Of a DNA stretch of 64,000 bases, positions 37,509 through 47,105 are shown one piece after another. Below the pieces are notes generated by a model. That model was given only the letters and a program-made list of their open reading frames with translations, searched no databases and was not told the DNA's origin. Position 1 is the stretch's first letter, and each line of letters opens with the position of its first letter. Source of the stretch: Paracoccus benzoatiresistens. GTDB lineage: Bacteria; Pseudomonadota; Alphaproteobacteria; Rhodobacterales; Rhodobacteraceae. Both the position numbers and the translations under genes were made by a program. The stretch is from contig NZ_JAPTYD010000009.1 in the NCBI RefSeq assembly GCF_026913015.1, positions 62,001 to 126,000 on the forward strand, given 5' to 3'.

Positions 37509-37540
37509 CCCCGTCGGATGCCTCCGGCGGGGATATTTGA
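37509..37540 (+). terminator. Terminator with rhodobacterial GATATTTGAG tail
   Basis: CCCCGTCGG and CCGGCGGGG form a 9-bp stem (one T-G) around ATGCCT, followed by ATATTTGAGTGAAGAAGAAG. This layout resembles an extragenic stem-loop with an AAGAAG tail that I recall as common in Rhodobacteraceae. It lies between convergent prs and purD. Confidence 0.65.
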
Positions 37541-37552
37541 GTGAAGAAGAAG

Positions 37553-38809
37553 TCAGAGCGCGCGCCAGCCGATGTCGCGGCGGCAGAAGCCCTCGGGCCA
37601 GTCGATGGCATCCACCTGGGCATAGGCGCGCCGATGCGCCTCGGCCAGGGTGGAACCGCGGCCGGTGCAGGCCAGGACGCGGCCGCCGGTGGCGATGGTC
37701 TGGCCATCCTTGCCGGCCGTGCCCGCGTGAAAGGTCATGGCGAAGCTGCTCTCGGAAAGGCCATTCAAACCATTGATGACGCTGCCTTTCCGGTATCTTC
37801 CGGGGTAGCCCTGCGCAGCCATCACGACCGTCAGGGCGTGGTCGTCCGCCCAGTTGACCGACATGCCGGCCAACCGTCCTTCGGCGCAGGCCAGCAGCAG
37901 GTCCAGCACCTGCCCTCCAAGCCGCATCATCAGGACCTGGCATTCGGGGTCCCCGAAGCGGACATTGTATTCGACCAGGCGGGCGCGGCCGCCTTCGATC
38001 ATCAGCCCGGCGTAAAGGACGCCCTGGAACGGCATCGCGCGGGCCGCCATCTCGGCCACCGTGGGGCGCACGATCTTCGCCATGACCTGATCCTGCAGGG
38101 CCTCGGTCAGGATCGGGGCCGGGCTGTATGCGCCCATGCCGCCGGTATTCGGACCGGTATCGCCGTCGCCCACACGCTTGTGGTCCTGCGCGGTGCCGAT
38201 CGGCAGGCAGTCCTTGCCGTCGCAGAGGATGAAGAAGCTCGCCTCTTCGCCGGCCATGAACTCCTCGATCACCACGGACATCTCGCCGAATTCGCCGTCG
38301 AAGATGGCGTCGATGGCCTCGTGCGCCTGCTGTAGGGTTTCGGCAACGGTGACACCCTTGCCGGCGGCCAGCCCGTCGGCCTTGACCACGATGGGGGCAC
38401 CTTGGGCCGTGACGTATTCGCGCGCGCTTGCGGCATCGGTGAAGCGGGCCCAGGCGGCGGTCGGCGCCCCGCAGGCGTCGCAGATTTCCTTGGTGAAAGC
38501 CTTCGAGGCCTCCAATTGGGCGGCGGCCTGCGAGGGGCCGAAAACCAGGAAACCCGCATCCCGCAGGGCATCGGAAACACCGGCGGCCAGGGGCGCCTCG
38601 GGGCCTATCACCACGAAGTCGATGGCGTTTTCCTGGGCGAACTCCAGCACATCGGCGCGCGACAGGATGTTCAGGTCGGCGCATTCCGCGACATTGGCGA
38701 TGCCCGCATTGCCCGGCGCCACGATCAGGCGGTCGCATTTCGGGTTCTGCCGGATCGCCCAGGCCAGCGCATGTTCGCGCCCGCCGCCGCCGAGGATCAG
38801 GATGTTCAT
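37553..38809 (-). CDS. purD: Phosphoribosylamine--glycine ligase
   Basis: PurD (GAR synthetase) carries out the second step of purine synthesis with ATP-grasp chemistry. The 418-residue protein begins MNILILGGGGREHALAWAI. The substrate loop FGPSQAAAQLEASKAFTKE lies near 92-110, the ATP-grasp Lys segment IVVKADGLAAGKGV near 138-151 and the metal site VEYNVRFGDPECQ near 282-294. The start at 38809 is chosen for the canonical N-terminus. Placed beside prs, whose product makes its substrate. Confidence 0.96.
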   Translation of the reverse strand: MNILILGGGGREHALAWAIRQNPKCDRLIVAPGNAGIANVAECADLNILSRADVLEFAQENAIDFVVIGPEAPLAAGVSDALRDAGFLVFGPSQAAAQLEASKAFTKEICDACGAPTAAWARFTDAASAREYVTAQGAPIVVKADGLAAGKGVTVAETLQQAHEAIDAIFDGEFGEMSVVIEEFMAGEEASFFILCDGKDCLPIGTAQDHKRVGDGDTGPNTGGMGAYSPAPILTEALQDQVMAKIVRPTVAEMAARAMPFQGVLYAGLMIEGGRARLVEYNVRFGDPECQVLMMRLGGQVLDLLLACAEGRLAGMSVNWADDHALTVVMAAQGYPGRYRKGSVINGLNGLSESSFAMTFHAGTAGKDGQTIATGGRVLACTGRGSTLAEAHRRAYAQVDAIDWPEGFCRRDIGWRAL

Positions 38810-38871
38810 GGGCCGCCCTTTCGCTTCTGGTCGCGGCGTTCTAGTCTGGGCCGCGAAAGGGAACAAGACGC

Positions 38872-40428
38872 ATGGATTTGCTGGAAGACGCTCCGGGCAG
38901 CAACGCCTATGAATTCACGGTTTCGGAACTGTCGGGCGCGGTCAAGCGCAGCCTCGAGGATCAGTTCGGCCGCGTCCGCGTGCGTGGAGAGATCGGCCGT
39001 GTGTCGCGTCCCTCGTCGGGGCACCTGTATTTCGACCTGAAGGATGACCGCTCGGTGCTGGCGGCCGTCACCTGGAAGGGGCAGGCGTCCAAGCTGGCGC
39101 AGCGCCCCGAGGAGGGGATGGAGGTCATCGCCACTGGCCGGATCACCACCTTTCCAGGCCAGTCGAAGTACCAACTGATCGTGGACCAGATCGAGCCTGC
39201 AGGCTTGGGCGCCCTGATGGCCATGCTGGAAAAGCGCCGCCAGGCGCTTGCAGCCGAAGGGCTTTTTGACGAAGCGCGCAAGCGGCCGCTGCCGTCCTTG
39301 CCGCGCGTGATCGGGGTCGTGACCTCGCCTTCCGGGGCGGTGATCCGCGACATCCTGCACCGGCTGCGCGACCGCTTTCCGACCCGTGTGCTGATTTGGC
39401 CGGTAGCGGTGCAGGGCGAAGGCTGCGCCCCGCAGGTGGCCGCCGCGATCCGGGGTTTCAACGACCTGCCGCAGGGCGGGGCGATCCCGCGCCCGGACCT
39501 GCTGATCGTCGCCCGGGGCGGCGGCAGCCTGGAGGACCTGTGGGGCTTCAACGAGGAAGCCGTGGTCCGCGCCGCCGCCGAAAGCCGCATTCCGCTGATC
39601 TCGGCCGTGGGGCACGAGACGGACACGACGCTGATCGACTTCGCCTCGGACCGGCGCGCGCCAACGCCGACCGCCGCGGCGGAAATGGCGGTGCCCGTGC
39701 TGGCCGAACTGTCGGCGCGTCTGGCTGAATCGCAGGCCCGGCTGCTGCGCTGCAGCCTGCATCACATCGACCGTCCCCGGCAGCGGCTGCGCGACCTGTC
39801 CCGCGCGTTGGGCCGACCGGCCGCGCTGACGGAAAGCGCCCGGCAGCGCCTGGATCTGTGGGCCGGGCGGCTGGACCCGGCGCTGCACGGGCTGGTGCGC
39901 ACGCGCAGGCACCAGCTTGCGGCGCGGCCCATGCCGGTGGCGCTGTTGCGCCGGTTCACGGATGGCAAGGGCCACGCGCTGCACCGGCTGGAGCACCGGC
40001 TGGATGCCGCCGCGACCCGGCGGCTGGAGCGGCGTCGCGACAGGATGACGGCGATGCAGGAACGCCTCGATGCTTCGCTGGCGCGGGTGATGGCGATGAC
40101 GCGGCGGGCGATTTCCACGCAGAATCAGAAGCTGGCCGACCTGTCGCGGCGGTTGGATCTGGCGGCGCATAGGGCGATCCGCACGCGCGATGATGCGTTG
40201 CAGCGGATGGATCGGATGCGGCTGTCGCTTGGCTATACCGAAACGCTGAAGCGGGGCTTTGTCGTTGTGCGCGGTCCGGATGGTGTTGTCACCTCGGCCC
40301 AGGCCGCGCGCCAGATGCCGCAGGTGGAGCTGGAATTCGCGGACGGCCGCGTCATTGCCCGGCCGGAAGGCGCGCCGTCTAAACCCGCGCGCAAGCCCAA
40401 GACGCCTGAACAGAAATCGCTGTTCTGA
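38872..40428 (+). CDS. xseA: Exodeoxyribonuclease VII large subunit
   Basis: XseA with XseB degrades single-stranded DNA into short fragments. In 518 residues an N-terminal OB domain (FTVSELSGAVKRSLEDQFGRVRVRGEIGRVSRPSSGHLYFDLKD) covers about 15-110. The catalytic core follows with VVTSPSGAVIRDIL, LIVARGGGSLEDLWGFNEEAVVRA and ISAVGHETDTTLIDFASDRRAPTPTAAAE, then a long coiled-coil region to the C-terminus. No xseB is in this window. Confidence 0.95.
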   Translation: MDLLEDAPGSNAYEFTVSELSGAVKRSLEDQFGRVRVRGEIGRVSRPSSGHLYFDLKDDRSVLAAVTWKGQASKLAQRPEEGMEVIATGRITTFPGQSKYQLIVDQIEPAGLGALMAMLEKRRQALAAEGLFDEARKRPLPSLPRVIGVVTSPSGAVIRDILHRLRDRFPTRVLIWPVAVQGEGCAPQVAAAIRGFNDLPQGGAIPRPDLLIVARGGGSLEDLWGFNEEAVVRAAAESRIPLISAVGHETDTTLIDFASDRRAPTPTAAAEMAVPVLAELSARLAESQARLLRCSLHHIDRPRQRLRDLSRALGRPAALTESARQRLDLWAGRLDPALHGLVRTRRHQLAARPMPVALLRRFTDGKGHALHRLEHRLDAAATRRLERRRDRMTAMQERLDASLARVMAMTRRAISTQNQKLADLSRRLDLAAHRAIRTRDDALQRMDRMRLSLGYTETLKRGFVVVRGPDGVVTSAQAARQMPQVELEFADGRVIARPEGAPSKPARKPKTPEQKSLF

Positions 40429-40429
40429 T

Positions 40430-40459
40430 CTTCATCTTGGCCCCAGGGCGAAGCGCCCT
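40430..40459. terminator. Stem-loop between xseA and the MFS gene
   Basis: AGGGCG-AAG-CGCCCT at 40445-40459 lies next to CTTCATCTTGGCC, so on the minus strand the stem is followed by GGCCAAGATGAAG. This is the second copy of the stem plus AAGATGAAG/AAGAAGAAG layout in the window. It can end both convergent genes. Confidence 0.6.
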
Positions 40460-40463
40460 GCCT

Positions 40464-41666
40464 TCACCCATCCTCCGGGCGCAGCATCAGCCAGATCAAC
40501 GACCCTCCTGCCAGCACCAGGAAGGGCAGCATCGCCAGGTTGACCGCGCTCCAGCCCGCGATGACCGATCCGCCGCTGCAGTTCATCAGCCCGCCCGACG
40601 ACAAGGAGGCGAGGAACACGCCGCCGAAAACCACGGCGTCGTTCAGCCCCTGGACGCGGCCCCGTTCCTCGGGCGCGTGGGCACGGGTCAGCATGGCGGT
40701 GGCGCCGATATACCCAAAGTTCCAGCCCATCCCCAGCAGGATCAGGGTGGCGAAGAAATGCGACAGTTCCACCCCCGACAGCGCCGTGGCCCCGGCGAAG
40801 GCCAGCAGCAGCAGGCCCACGGCGACGATCCGTTCGGCCCCGAAACGGGCGATCAGGTGGCCGGTGAAGAAGCTGGGGCCGAACATGGCCAGCACATGCG
40901 CGCTGACGATATTGGCCGCGTCGGTGGGTGCAAAGCCACAACCCACGACCGCCAGCGGGGTCGAGGTCATCACCAGGTTCATCAGCGCATAGGCGACCAT
41001 GCCGCAGATCATTGCGACGGCGATCTGCGGCTGGCGCAGCAGTTCGGCCAGTGGGCGACCGGCGCCATGATCTGCTTCGGCAAGGGCAGGTTTCGGACTG
41101 TCAAGAAACGCGAACAGGAAAGGCCCAAGCGCGTTCAGCCCGATCACCGCCAGATAGGCCGCAAGGAAGGGCACCGCCGTCAGCCCGTCCGTCGCGCGCA
41201 CCACGGCGGGGCCGATGATCGCGGCCGCCAGCCCGCCCGCCATTACCCAGCTGATCGCGCGGGGGGCGTAATCCTCGGACGCGAGGTCGGTCGCGGCGAA
41301 GCGGTAAAATCCTTGGGCGGACATGTAGATGCCGGTTAGCAGGGACCCGGCCATGAACAGCCAGAACGATCCGGCCGACAAGCCCCAGGCCGCCAGGGCG
41401 GCACCCATGCCACCCGCCAAGACGGCAAGCAGGAACCCGGTCTGCCTGCCGCGTTCCTGCATCAGCCGGGCCAGGGGCCGGGCCGTCAGGGCGGATCCCA
41501 GCACGATCATCGACAGGGGCAGGGTGGCGATGCAGGGGTGGGGCGCCAGTATCTGGCCCGCAAGCCCCCCGACGATGAATATCACCGACATCTGCGCGCC
41601 CAGGATCGCCTGCGCCGCCACCAGCACGATCACGTTGCGGCGGGCGCGCCTGTCGTCGGTGGACAA
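40464..41666 (-). CDS. MFS transporter
   Basis: A 400-residue major facilitator permease with about twelve membrane segments. The loop after helix 2 carries ALTARPLARLMQERGRQTGF, a weak form of the MFS signature. The TTG at 41666 lies two bases after the eda stop and follows GGGG; no ATG fits near the first membrane helix. The substrate is unknown. Its position behind eda suggests, but does not prove, sugar or sugar-acid traffic. Confidence 0.82.
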   Translation of the reverse strand: MSTDDRRARRNVIVLVAAQAILGAQMSVIFIVGGLAGQILAPHPCIATLPLSMIVLGSALTARPLARLMQERGRQTGFLLAVLAGGMGAALAAWGLSAGSFWLFMAGSLLTGIYMSAQGFYRFAATDLASEDYAPRAISWVMAGGLAAAIIGPAVVRATDGLTAVPFLAAYLAVIGLNALGPFLFAFLDSPKPALAEADHGAGRPLAELLRQPQIAVAMICGMVAYALMNLVMTSTPLAVVGCGFAPTDAANIVSAHVLAMFGPSFFTGHLIARFGAERIVAVGLLLLAFAGATALSGVELSHFFATLILLGMGWNFGYIGATAMLTRAHAPEERGRVQGLNDAVVFGGVFLASLSSGGLMNCSGGSVIAGWSAVNLAMLPFLVLAGGSLIWLMLRPEDG

Positions 41667-41668
41667 GG

Positions 41669-42313
41669 TCAGCCCCGGCTCAGCCTGGATGCGGCATGCG
41701 CCCGTTCCTGGATCGCGCCCCAGTTCTCGGCCCTGACATCGGCATCGGTGGCGATCCAACTGCCGCCCACGCAGACCACGTTCGGCAGGGACAGGTAGTC
41801 GCCGGCATTGGCGGTCGTGATGCCGCCGGTCGGGCAGAAGCTGATCTTCGGCAAGGGCCCCGCCAGCGATTTCAGCGCGGGCGCGCCGCCGATCGCCTCG
41901 GCCGGGAAGAACTTCAGCATGTCATAGCCGGCATCGGCGGCGCGCATCACCTCGGACGCGGTGGCGGCGCCGGGCAGCAGCGGCAGTTCCAGTTCCTCGC
42001 AGGCCGCGATCAGCCGGTCGGTCAGGCCGGGCGAGACGGCAAAGGTCGCCCCCGCATCCTTGGCGCGTTTCGCGTCATCCGGGGTCAGCACCGTTCCCGC
42101 GCCCACATGCCCGCCCGAAACGCCCGACATCGCCTGGATCGCGTCCAGCGCGGCATCCGACCGCAACGTGATCTCCAGCACCGGAAGGCCGCCGGTCACC
42201 AGCGCCTGCGCAAGGCCGGCCGCGCGTTCGGCATTCTTGATGACGATAACAGGGATCACCGGGGCCAGCCGGCACAGCGCCCGCGTCTTTTGCGACTGGA
42301 TTTCAGGATTCAT
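41669..42313 (-). CDS. eda: KDPG/KHG aldolase
   Basis: Eda splits 2-keto-3-deoxy-6-phosphogluconate to pyruvate and glyceraldehyde 3-phosphate, the last step of the Entner-Doudoroff pathway. The 214-residue protein has Glu47 (VLEITLR), the phosphate loop GAGTV near 71-75 and Schiff-base Lys134 in DMLKFFPAEA. edd is not in the window. gnd, of the competing pentose phosphate route, lies 38 kb away. The start at 42313 is chosen over a 20-codon upstream extension. Confidence 0.94.
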   Translation of the reverse strand: MNPEIQSQKTRALCRLAPVIPVIVIKNAERAAGLAQALVTGGLPVLEITLRSDAALDAIQAMSGVSGGHVGAGTVLTPDDAKRAKDAGATFAVSPGLTDRLIAACEELELPLLPGAATASEVMRAADAGYDMLKFFPAEAIGGAPALKSLAGPLPKISFCPTGGITTANAGDYLSLPNVVCVGGSWIATDADVRAENWGAIQERAHAASRLSRG

Positions 42314-42412
42314 GGCGCCACCTCGTCTACCGCGATCTGCCGGCAAACTGCCCGCTGGTCGGGGTCGATGCAAGCGCTTTGCCGTGCCGGACGCGAAATT
42401 GCGTTATCGCTA

Positions 42413-43063
42413 TCAGACCGCGACCAGCACGGCGACATAATGGATCGCGGCCGCGGTGACGACAAAGCCATGCCAGATCGCGTTCTGGAACCGCAGCCGT
42501 TGCCAGACATGGAAGATCACGCCGGCGGTATAGACCACACCGCCCACGACGATCAGCAGCATCGACACCGGCGGCAGATGGTCCGAGATGGGGCCAAAGG
42601 CGATCAGTCCGCTCCACCCCATGAGGATATAGAGCAGGATCGCCAGCCGGTCGTATCGTCCAGGCAGCAGGCATTTCAGCGCGACGCCAAGCGCCGCCAT
42701 GGTCCAGATCGACACCAGCAGCGCCAGCACCGTCGGGTCAGAGGATGCCTTGTGCAGGAACGGCGTGTAGGTCGCGGCAATCAGGATGAAGATCGCCGAG
42801 TGATCGAGCCGCCTGAGATACCATTTCAGCGGTGAATGCGGCAGCATGTTGTAGGTGAAGGACGCGGCCAGCGCGAGGATCAGCCCGCCGCCATAGATCG
42901 CCGCCGCCAGCAGTTCCGCCCGCTCGGCCGAGATCGCGGTGTGGAAGATCAGCGCGGTGACGCCCACCAGGGCCAGGGCAACCCCGACTCCGTGGACAAT
43001 TCCGTCTGCAAGCACTTCATAGAAATCGTATTGTCGTCCAAAGTGAAAGCGGCTGTCGGCCAT
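42413..43063 (-). CDS. trhA: Hemolysin III/TrhA family membrane protein
   Basis: A 216-residue seven-helix membrane protein of the PAQR/hemolysin III superfamily, recently linked to membrane energetics rather than haemolysis. [22 protein letters not shown] is the conserved start, with [20 protein letters not shown] and the C-terminal [17 protein letters not shown] carrying the His residues of the metal site. The start at 43063 follows AAAGGGG. Confidence 0.88.
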   Translation of the reverse strand: MADSRFHFGRQYDFYEVLADGIVHGVGVALALVGVTALIFHTAISAERAELLAAAIYGGGLILALAASFTYNMLPHSPLKWYLRRLDHSAIFILIAATYTPFLHKASSDPTVLALLVSIWTMAALGVALKCLLPGRYDRLAILLYILMGWSGLIAFGPISDHLPPVSMLLIVVGGVVYTAGVIFHVWQRLRFQNAIWHGFVVTAAAIHYVAVLVAV

Positions 43064-43158
43064 GGCTGGACCCCTTTCTGTTCGATCTTGCCTGACCGGC
43101 CCAGTCCCAGCAACTGACAGATTCGTCATGTTTTATCTGGCCGGGCACCTGACGGGGC

Positions 43159-43187
43159 TTGCAAATTCGCCGTGCAGGGTCTATTTG
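43159..43187 (+). promoter_or_regulatory. Candidate promoter for rpsB-tsf
   Basis: TTGCAA at 43159-43164 and TATTTG at 43182-43187 are 17 bases apart. About 115 bases of GC-rich leader follow up to rpsB, with GGGCCCTTGCGGGAG and related repeats that can pair. An S2-responsive leader is possible but I cannot model it here. Confidence 0.3.
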
Positions 43188-43304
43188 CCCGCTCACTTCA
43201 CAGGCAGGGGCGGGCCCTTGCGGGAGAAATCCGCAAAAGGTCCACCGGTTGGGGCATCTGCCCTGAATTCCCCTGCCAAGGCGCAAACCGGAAAGGACAT
43301 GGAC

Positions 43305-44087
43305 ATGGCGCTTCCCGAATTCTCTCTGCGTCAGCTGCTTGAAGCTGGCGTTCACTACGGTCACCAGACGCAGCGCTGGAATCCGCGCATGGCGGAATTC
43401 ATTTATGGCGACCGCAACGGCATCCACATCCTGGACCTGACGCAGACCGTCCCGATGCTGGACGCGGCCCTGCAGGTCGTGCGCGACACCGTCGCCAAGG
43501 GCGGCCGCGTGCTGTTCGTCGGCACCAAGCGCCAGGCCCAGAAGCCGATCGCCGATGCCGCCGAACGTTCGGCACAGTTCTACATGAACCACCGCTGGCT
43601 GGGTGGCACGCTGACCAACTGGAAGACCGTCTCGCAGTCGATCAGCCGCTTGAAGGCCATTGACGAGACCATGGCTGGCGGCGCCGAGGGTCTGACCAAG
43701 AAAGAGCGTCTGCAGCTCGAGCGCGAGCAGCAGAAGCTGCAAGCCTCGCTGGGCGGCATCCGCGACATGGGCGGCCTGCCGGACCTGCTGTTCGTCATCG
43801 ACGTGAACAAGGAAGACCTGGCGATCCTGGAAGCCAAGAAGCTGGGCATCCCGGTCGTGGCCGTGGTCGATACCAACTGCTCGCCCGAAGGCGTGGACTA
43901 CATCATCCCCGGCAATGACGACGCCGCCCGTGCCATCGCGCTGTATTGCGACCTGGCCAGCCGCGCCGCGCTTGACGGCATGTCGGCCCAGATGGGCGCG
44001 GCGGGTGTCGATGTTGGCGCGCTGTCCGAGGCTCCCGAGGAGCTTCTGGACGAAGCGGCCGGCGAACAGGCGACCGCCGACGCCTGA
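43305..44087 (+). CDS. rpsB: 30S ribosomal protein S2
   Basis: The 260-residue protein begins [29 protein letters not shown] and includes [18 protein letters not shown] and [20 protein letters not shown], the S2 signatures. An ATG two codons upstream sits too close to the AAGGA site, so 43305 is preferred. tsf follows after 82 bases. Confidence 0.97.
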   Translation: MALPEFSLRQLLEAGVHYGHQTQRWNPRMAEFIYGDRNGIHILDLTQTVPMLDAALQVVRDTVAKGGRVLFVGTKRQAQKPIADAAERSAQFYMNHRWLGGTLTNWKTVSQSISRLKAIDETMAGGAEGLTKKERLQLEREQQKLQASLGGIRDMGGLPDLLFVIDVNKEDLAILEAKKLGIPVVAVVDTNCSPEGVDYIIPGNDDAARAIALYCDLASRAALDGMSAQMGAAGVDVGALSEAPEELLDEAAGEQATADA

Positions 44088-44169
44088 TCGGCATTGCACG
44101 GTACTTTTACGGAATTGTCGTCAGGCGGGGATATGCCCCGCCTGACGCGTTGATCAAAGGAGACGGATC

Positions 44170-45081
44170 ATGGCTATCACCGCCGCGATGGTGAAAGAGC
44201 TGCGCGAAACGACCGGCGCAGGGATGATGGACGCCAAGAAGGCGCTGACCGAAACCGACGGCAACATGGAAGCCGCCATCGACTGGCTGCGCACCAAGGG
44301 TCTGGCCAAGGCTGCCAAGAAGGCCGACCGCGTCGCCGCCGAAGGTCTGGTGGGCGTTCAGGTCACCGATGGCCGCGGCGTCGCCGTCGAGATCAACTCG
44401 GAAACCGATTTCGTTGCCAAGAACGCGGACTTCCAGCAGCTCGTGCGCGAGATTGCCGAAATCGCGTTGACCACTGCCGACGACATCGAGGTTCTGAAGG
44501 CCACGCACCTGAACGGCAAGCCGGTCGCGGACGTGCTGACCGACGCCATTGCCCGCATCGGCGAGAACATGACGCTCCGCCGGATGCACGCGCTGGAAGG
44601 CGACACTGTCGTCTCGTATGTCCACAACGCCGCTGCCGAAGGCATGGGCAAGATCGGCGTTCTGGTCTCGCTGAAGGGCGACAAGGACAAGGCGCAGGCT
44701 ATCGGCAAGCAGTTTGCCATGCACATCGCCGCAACCAGCCCGCTGTCGCTGTCCGAAGCCACGCTGGATCCGACCCTGCTGGAGCGTGAGCTGCAGGTCC
44801 AGACCGCCAAGGCGCTGGAAGAAAACGCCGCCTCGGCCAAGCCGAAGCCGGAAGCCGTGATCCAGAACAACATCATCCCCGGCCGGATGAAGAAGTTCGT
44901 GGGCGAAAACACGCTGCTGGGCCAGCCCTTCGTGATCAACCCCGACCTGACGGTCGAGCAGGCCGCCAAGGAAGCGGGCGTCGAGATCACCGGCTTTGCC
45001 CGGGTCGCCGTCGGCGAAGGCATCGAGAAGAAGGAAGAGGATTTCGCAGCCGAGGTCGCCAAGACCCTCAGCGGCGCCTGA
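44170..45081 (+). CDS. tsf: Elongation factor Ts
   Basis: EF-Ts is the nucleotide exchange factor for EF-Tu. The 303-residue protein has the UBA-like N-terminus [39 protein letters not shown] and the TDFVAKN motif ([12 protein letters not shown]) near 78-89 that inserts into EF-Tu. The dimerisation domain and the KEDFAAEV-like end are complete. It is followed by a strong terminator. Confidence 0.98.
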   Translation: MAITAAMVKELRETTGAGMMDAKKALTETDGNMEAAIDWLRTKGLAKAAKKADRVAAEGLVGVQVTDGRGVAVEINSETDFVAKNADFQQLVREIAEIALTTADDIEVLKATHLNGKPVADVLTDAIARIGENMTLRRMHALEGDTVVSYVHNAAAEGMGKIGVLVSLKGDKDKAQAIGKQFAMHIAATSPLSLSEATLDPTLLERELQVQTAKALEENAASAKPKPEAVIQNNIIPGRMKKFVGENTLLGQPFVINPDLTVEQAAKEAGVEITGFARVAVGEGIEKKEEDFAAEVAKTLSGA

Positions 45082-45102
45082 TCCGTTCTGCTTCGTGAAG
45101 AC

Positions 45103-45131
45103 AACGCCGGTCCTTGGGGCCGGCGTTTTTC
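45103..45131 (+). terminator. Rho-independent terminator after tsf
   Basis: AACGCCGG and CCGGCGTT form the stem and a T run (GTTTTTCC) follows directly. Confidence 0.9.
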
Positions 45132-45202
45132 CTTGTGCGATTGCAACTGGACCTTCCCGGCCTGCCCATGCCATGCAGGGGCGCAACCAGTCTGACCGTG
45201 CC

Positions 45203-45787
45203 ATGCCATTCATCATCGCCATCGACGGACCCGCCGCCTCGGGCAAGGGCACCATCGCCCGCGCGCTTGCCGCGCATTTCGGCTTTCACCACCTGGACAC
45301 CGGGCTTCTGTATCGCGCGACGGGGGCCAAGGGCGGCGATCCGGTGCTGGCCGCGCAGACCCTGACCGCCGGCGATCTGGCCCGGCCAGACCTGCGCAGC
45401 GCCGGGGCAGGGCAGGCAGCGAGCCGCGTCGCCACGATCCCCGAAGTGCGCGCCGCCCTGGTTGAGTTCCAGCGGCGCTTTGCCCTGCAGGAGCCGGGCG
45501 CGGTGCTGGACGGGCGCGACATCGGCACGGTGATCTGCCCCGATGCGGCGGTTAAGCTTTATGTCACCGCCTCGGACCAGATCCGCGCGGTGCGCCGTGC
45601 CGCCGAGTTGGGCGCACATGTCGGTGACATGCTGGGGGAGTTGCAGGAACGCGACCGCCGCGACAGCGAACGTGCAACGGCCCCCTTGAAGCCCGCTGCT
45701 GACGCGGTGGTGCTGGACACGACCGAACTGACGATCCCCGATGCCATCGCGCGCGCCATCGCCCAGGTGGACCGGGCGCGGGCCTGA
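45203..45787 (+). CDS. cmk: (d)CMP kinase
   Basis: Cytidylate kinase phosphorylates CMP and dCMP. The 194-residue protein has the P-loop [11 protein letters not shown] at 7-17, [11 protein letters not shown] near 30-40 and [22 protein letters not shown] near 99-120, all CMP-kinase specific. It is a little short (E. coli 227) because the CMP-binding insert is reduced. The start at 45203 is the only one with homology. In related genomes cmk precedes rpsA; here a convergent lipoprotein gene follows instead. Confidence 0.93.
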   Translation: MPFIIAIDGPAASGKGTIARALAAHFGFHHLDTGLLYRATGAKGGDPVLAAQTLTAGDLARPDLRSAGAGQAASRVATIPEVRAALVEFQRRFALQEPGAVLDGRDIGTVICPDAAVKLYVTASDQIRAVRRAAELGAHVGDMLGELQERDRRDSERATAPLKPAADAVVLDTTELTIPDAIARAIAQVDRARA

Positions 45788-45793
45788 CGCCCG

Positions 45794-46063
45794 TCAGCCG
45801 CAGGTCACGCTGGTGATCCAGCCCTTCGGATCAAGGAAGATGTTCAGCCGCCGCGGCTGATATTCCCGCGTGACAACCTGGCCCGGGCTGATTTCCCGGC
45901 GGGGCAGTTGCGGCGGCAGATAGACTTCGCCGATATTCATGCCTACCAACTGCTGGTGCTGGCTCAGGTCGCAACTTGTGGCGGCGACGGTCAGGCTATA
46001 GCCCGAACAGGCGGTCAGGGTTGTCGCGGCCAGGATGGAAAGCGTTGCGCGGGCCGATGGCAT
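45794..46063 (-). CDS. I78 family peptidase inhibitor, lipoprotein
   Basis: An 89-residue lipoprotein with signal peptide and lipobox LTAC, lipidated Cys19. The mature part carries the I78 inhibitor pattern: LVGMNIGEVYLPPQLPRREISPGQVVTREYQPRRLNIFLDPKGWITSVTCG, with the conserved REI/PG.VVT/RPDRLN-like positions and a terminal Cys that can pair with Cys31. I78 proteins inhibit serine proteases. AGAGGTG precedes the ATG at 46063, so the longer frame is rejected. Divergent from a small secreted protein gene. Confidence 0.85.
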   Translation of the reverse strand: MPSARATLSILAATTLTACSGYSLTVAATSCDLSQHQQLVGMNIGEVYLPPQLPRREISPGQVVTREYQPRRLNIFLDPKGWITSVTCG

Positions 46064-46143
46064 TCGATCACCTCTCTGTGTTTGAGGCAGAACGATTGCG
46101 CAGCCGGCTCGTTCCCTTGGGGGCCGCGAAAGGAGAAAAAACG

Positions 46144-46446
46144 ATGAAACAACAACTTGCGGCAATTCTGATTTCGGTTCTTCCGGTTGCGGCCTGGTCG
46201 TCCAGCGACGAAGCTTGGGAGGAATTCCGCGCCGCTGTCGATCAGTCCTGCCGCGCCCTGATCGAGGCGCCGGCCGGGGTCGACATCGCGGTCGCGGTCA
46301 ATCCCTTCGGCTCTGAAAGCTATGGCGCCGCGCTGGTCACGATCGGCAACGAGGACGGCCAGGACCGGATGATCTGCATCCATGACAAGGCGACCGGCAA
46401 GGCGGAATTGACGGCGCCCTTTCCGGACGCCGCCGCGGCACAGTGA
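46144..46446 (+). CDS. Small secreted protein of unknown function
   Basis: A 100-residue protein with a clear signal peptide (MKQQLAAILISVLPVAAWS, cleavage near 19) and a strong ribosome site GAAAGGAG. The mature 80 residues are acidic, contain two Cys (in QSCRALIEAP and MICIHDK) that could form a disulfide, and have no family motif I recognise. It lies between the I78 inhibitor (divergent) and sodC (convergent). Confidence 0.75.
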   Translation: MKQQLAAILISVLPVAAWSSSDEAWEEFRAAVDQSCRALIEAPAGVDIAVAVNPFGSESYGAALVTIGNEDGQDRMICIHDKATGKAELTAPFPDAAAAQ

Positions 46447-46447
46447 T

Positions 46448-46981
46448 CTAGCTGGCTTGGGCAAGACTGCCGCAGCCGATCCGGCCGCCGGCATGGCCCG
46501 AGGGCTGCCCGGTATAGTCGTCGGGTTGTTCGTGGATGACGATGGCCGATCCGTCCTCGTCAGCCAGCATGTCCTTGGTCAGGCCAGGGACAAAGTACTC
46601 GACCATCAATGTCCCGTTGTCCGGGACGTGGATGTTCGGCAGATCGCCCGGATGCGGGCCATTTTCTGCCATAATTCCGTGTTCCTTGTCGCCGGCCAGA
46701 TGTCCGCCCGCCGATTCGAAGTCCGGGGGCGAGCATTCGCCGGTCTGGTGGATATGGGCGCCGTGGATGCCAGCCGGAAGGCCCTGCAGTTCCAGGGTAA
46801 CAAGCATCATGCCGGACGGGGTTGCGACCACCGTGGCGGTGCCCCGGCTTTCGCCCTCGGCCGTCTTGATCTCGGCAATCATCGGCGCCTCGCCTTCGGT
46901 GGCGGCGGGCGCGGCGGTCTCCTGTGCGGTGGCGGGAAGGGCCATCAGCAGCCCTAGGGCGGCAGCGGTTCGGAATGGCAT
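46448..46981 (-). CDS. sodC: Periplasmic Cu,Zn superoxide dismutase
   Basis: The 177-residue protein has a signal peptide [19 protein letters not shown] and the SODC ligand set: His76 and His78 in GAHIHQTG, bridging His94 in AGGHLAG, zinc-side His near 102-118 and copper His150 in [11 protein letters not shown]. Cys83 and Cys170 can form the conserved disulfide. It disarms superoxide in the periplasm. The start at 46981 is chosen for the signal peptide; the frame is open 46 codons further but without one. Divergent from the complex I subunit gene. Confidence 0.93.
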   Translation of the reverse strand: MPFRTAAALGLLMALPATAQETAAPAATEGEAPMIAEIKTAEGESRGTATVVATPSGMMLVTLELQGLPAGIHGAHIHQTGECSPPDFESAGGHLAGDKEHGIMAENGPHPGDLPNIHVPDNGTLMVEYFVPGLTKDMLADEDGSAIVIHEQPDDYTGQPSGHAGGRIGCGSLAQAS

Positions 46982-47105
46982 GGAAGCCTCCTCTGGTTGC
47001 AATCCCGGCCTCAACGCCGCGATGCCGCTGGTGTTCCGACCCTTGAACCGGGCCGCGTCATTGGCGATAAGTCCCCAAGACCCGCCCCCGAAAGGTAGCC
47101 TCGAA

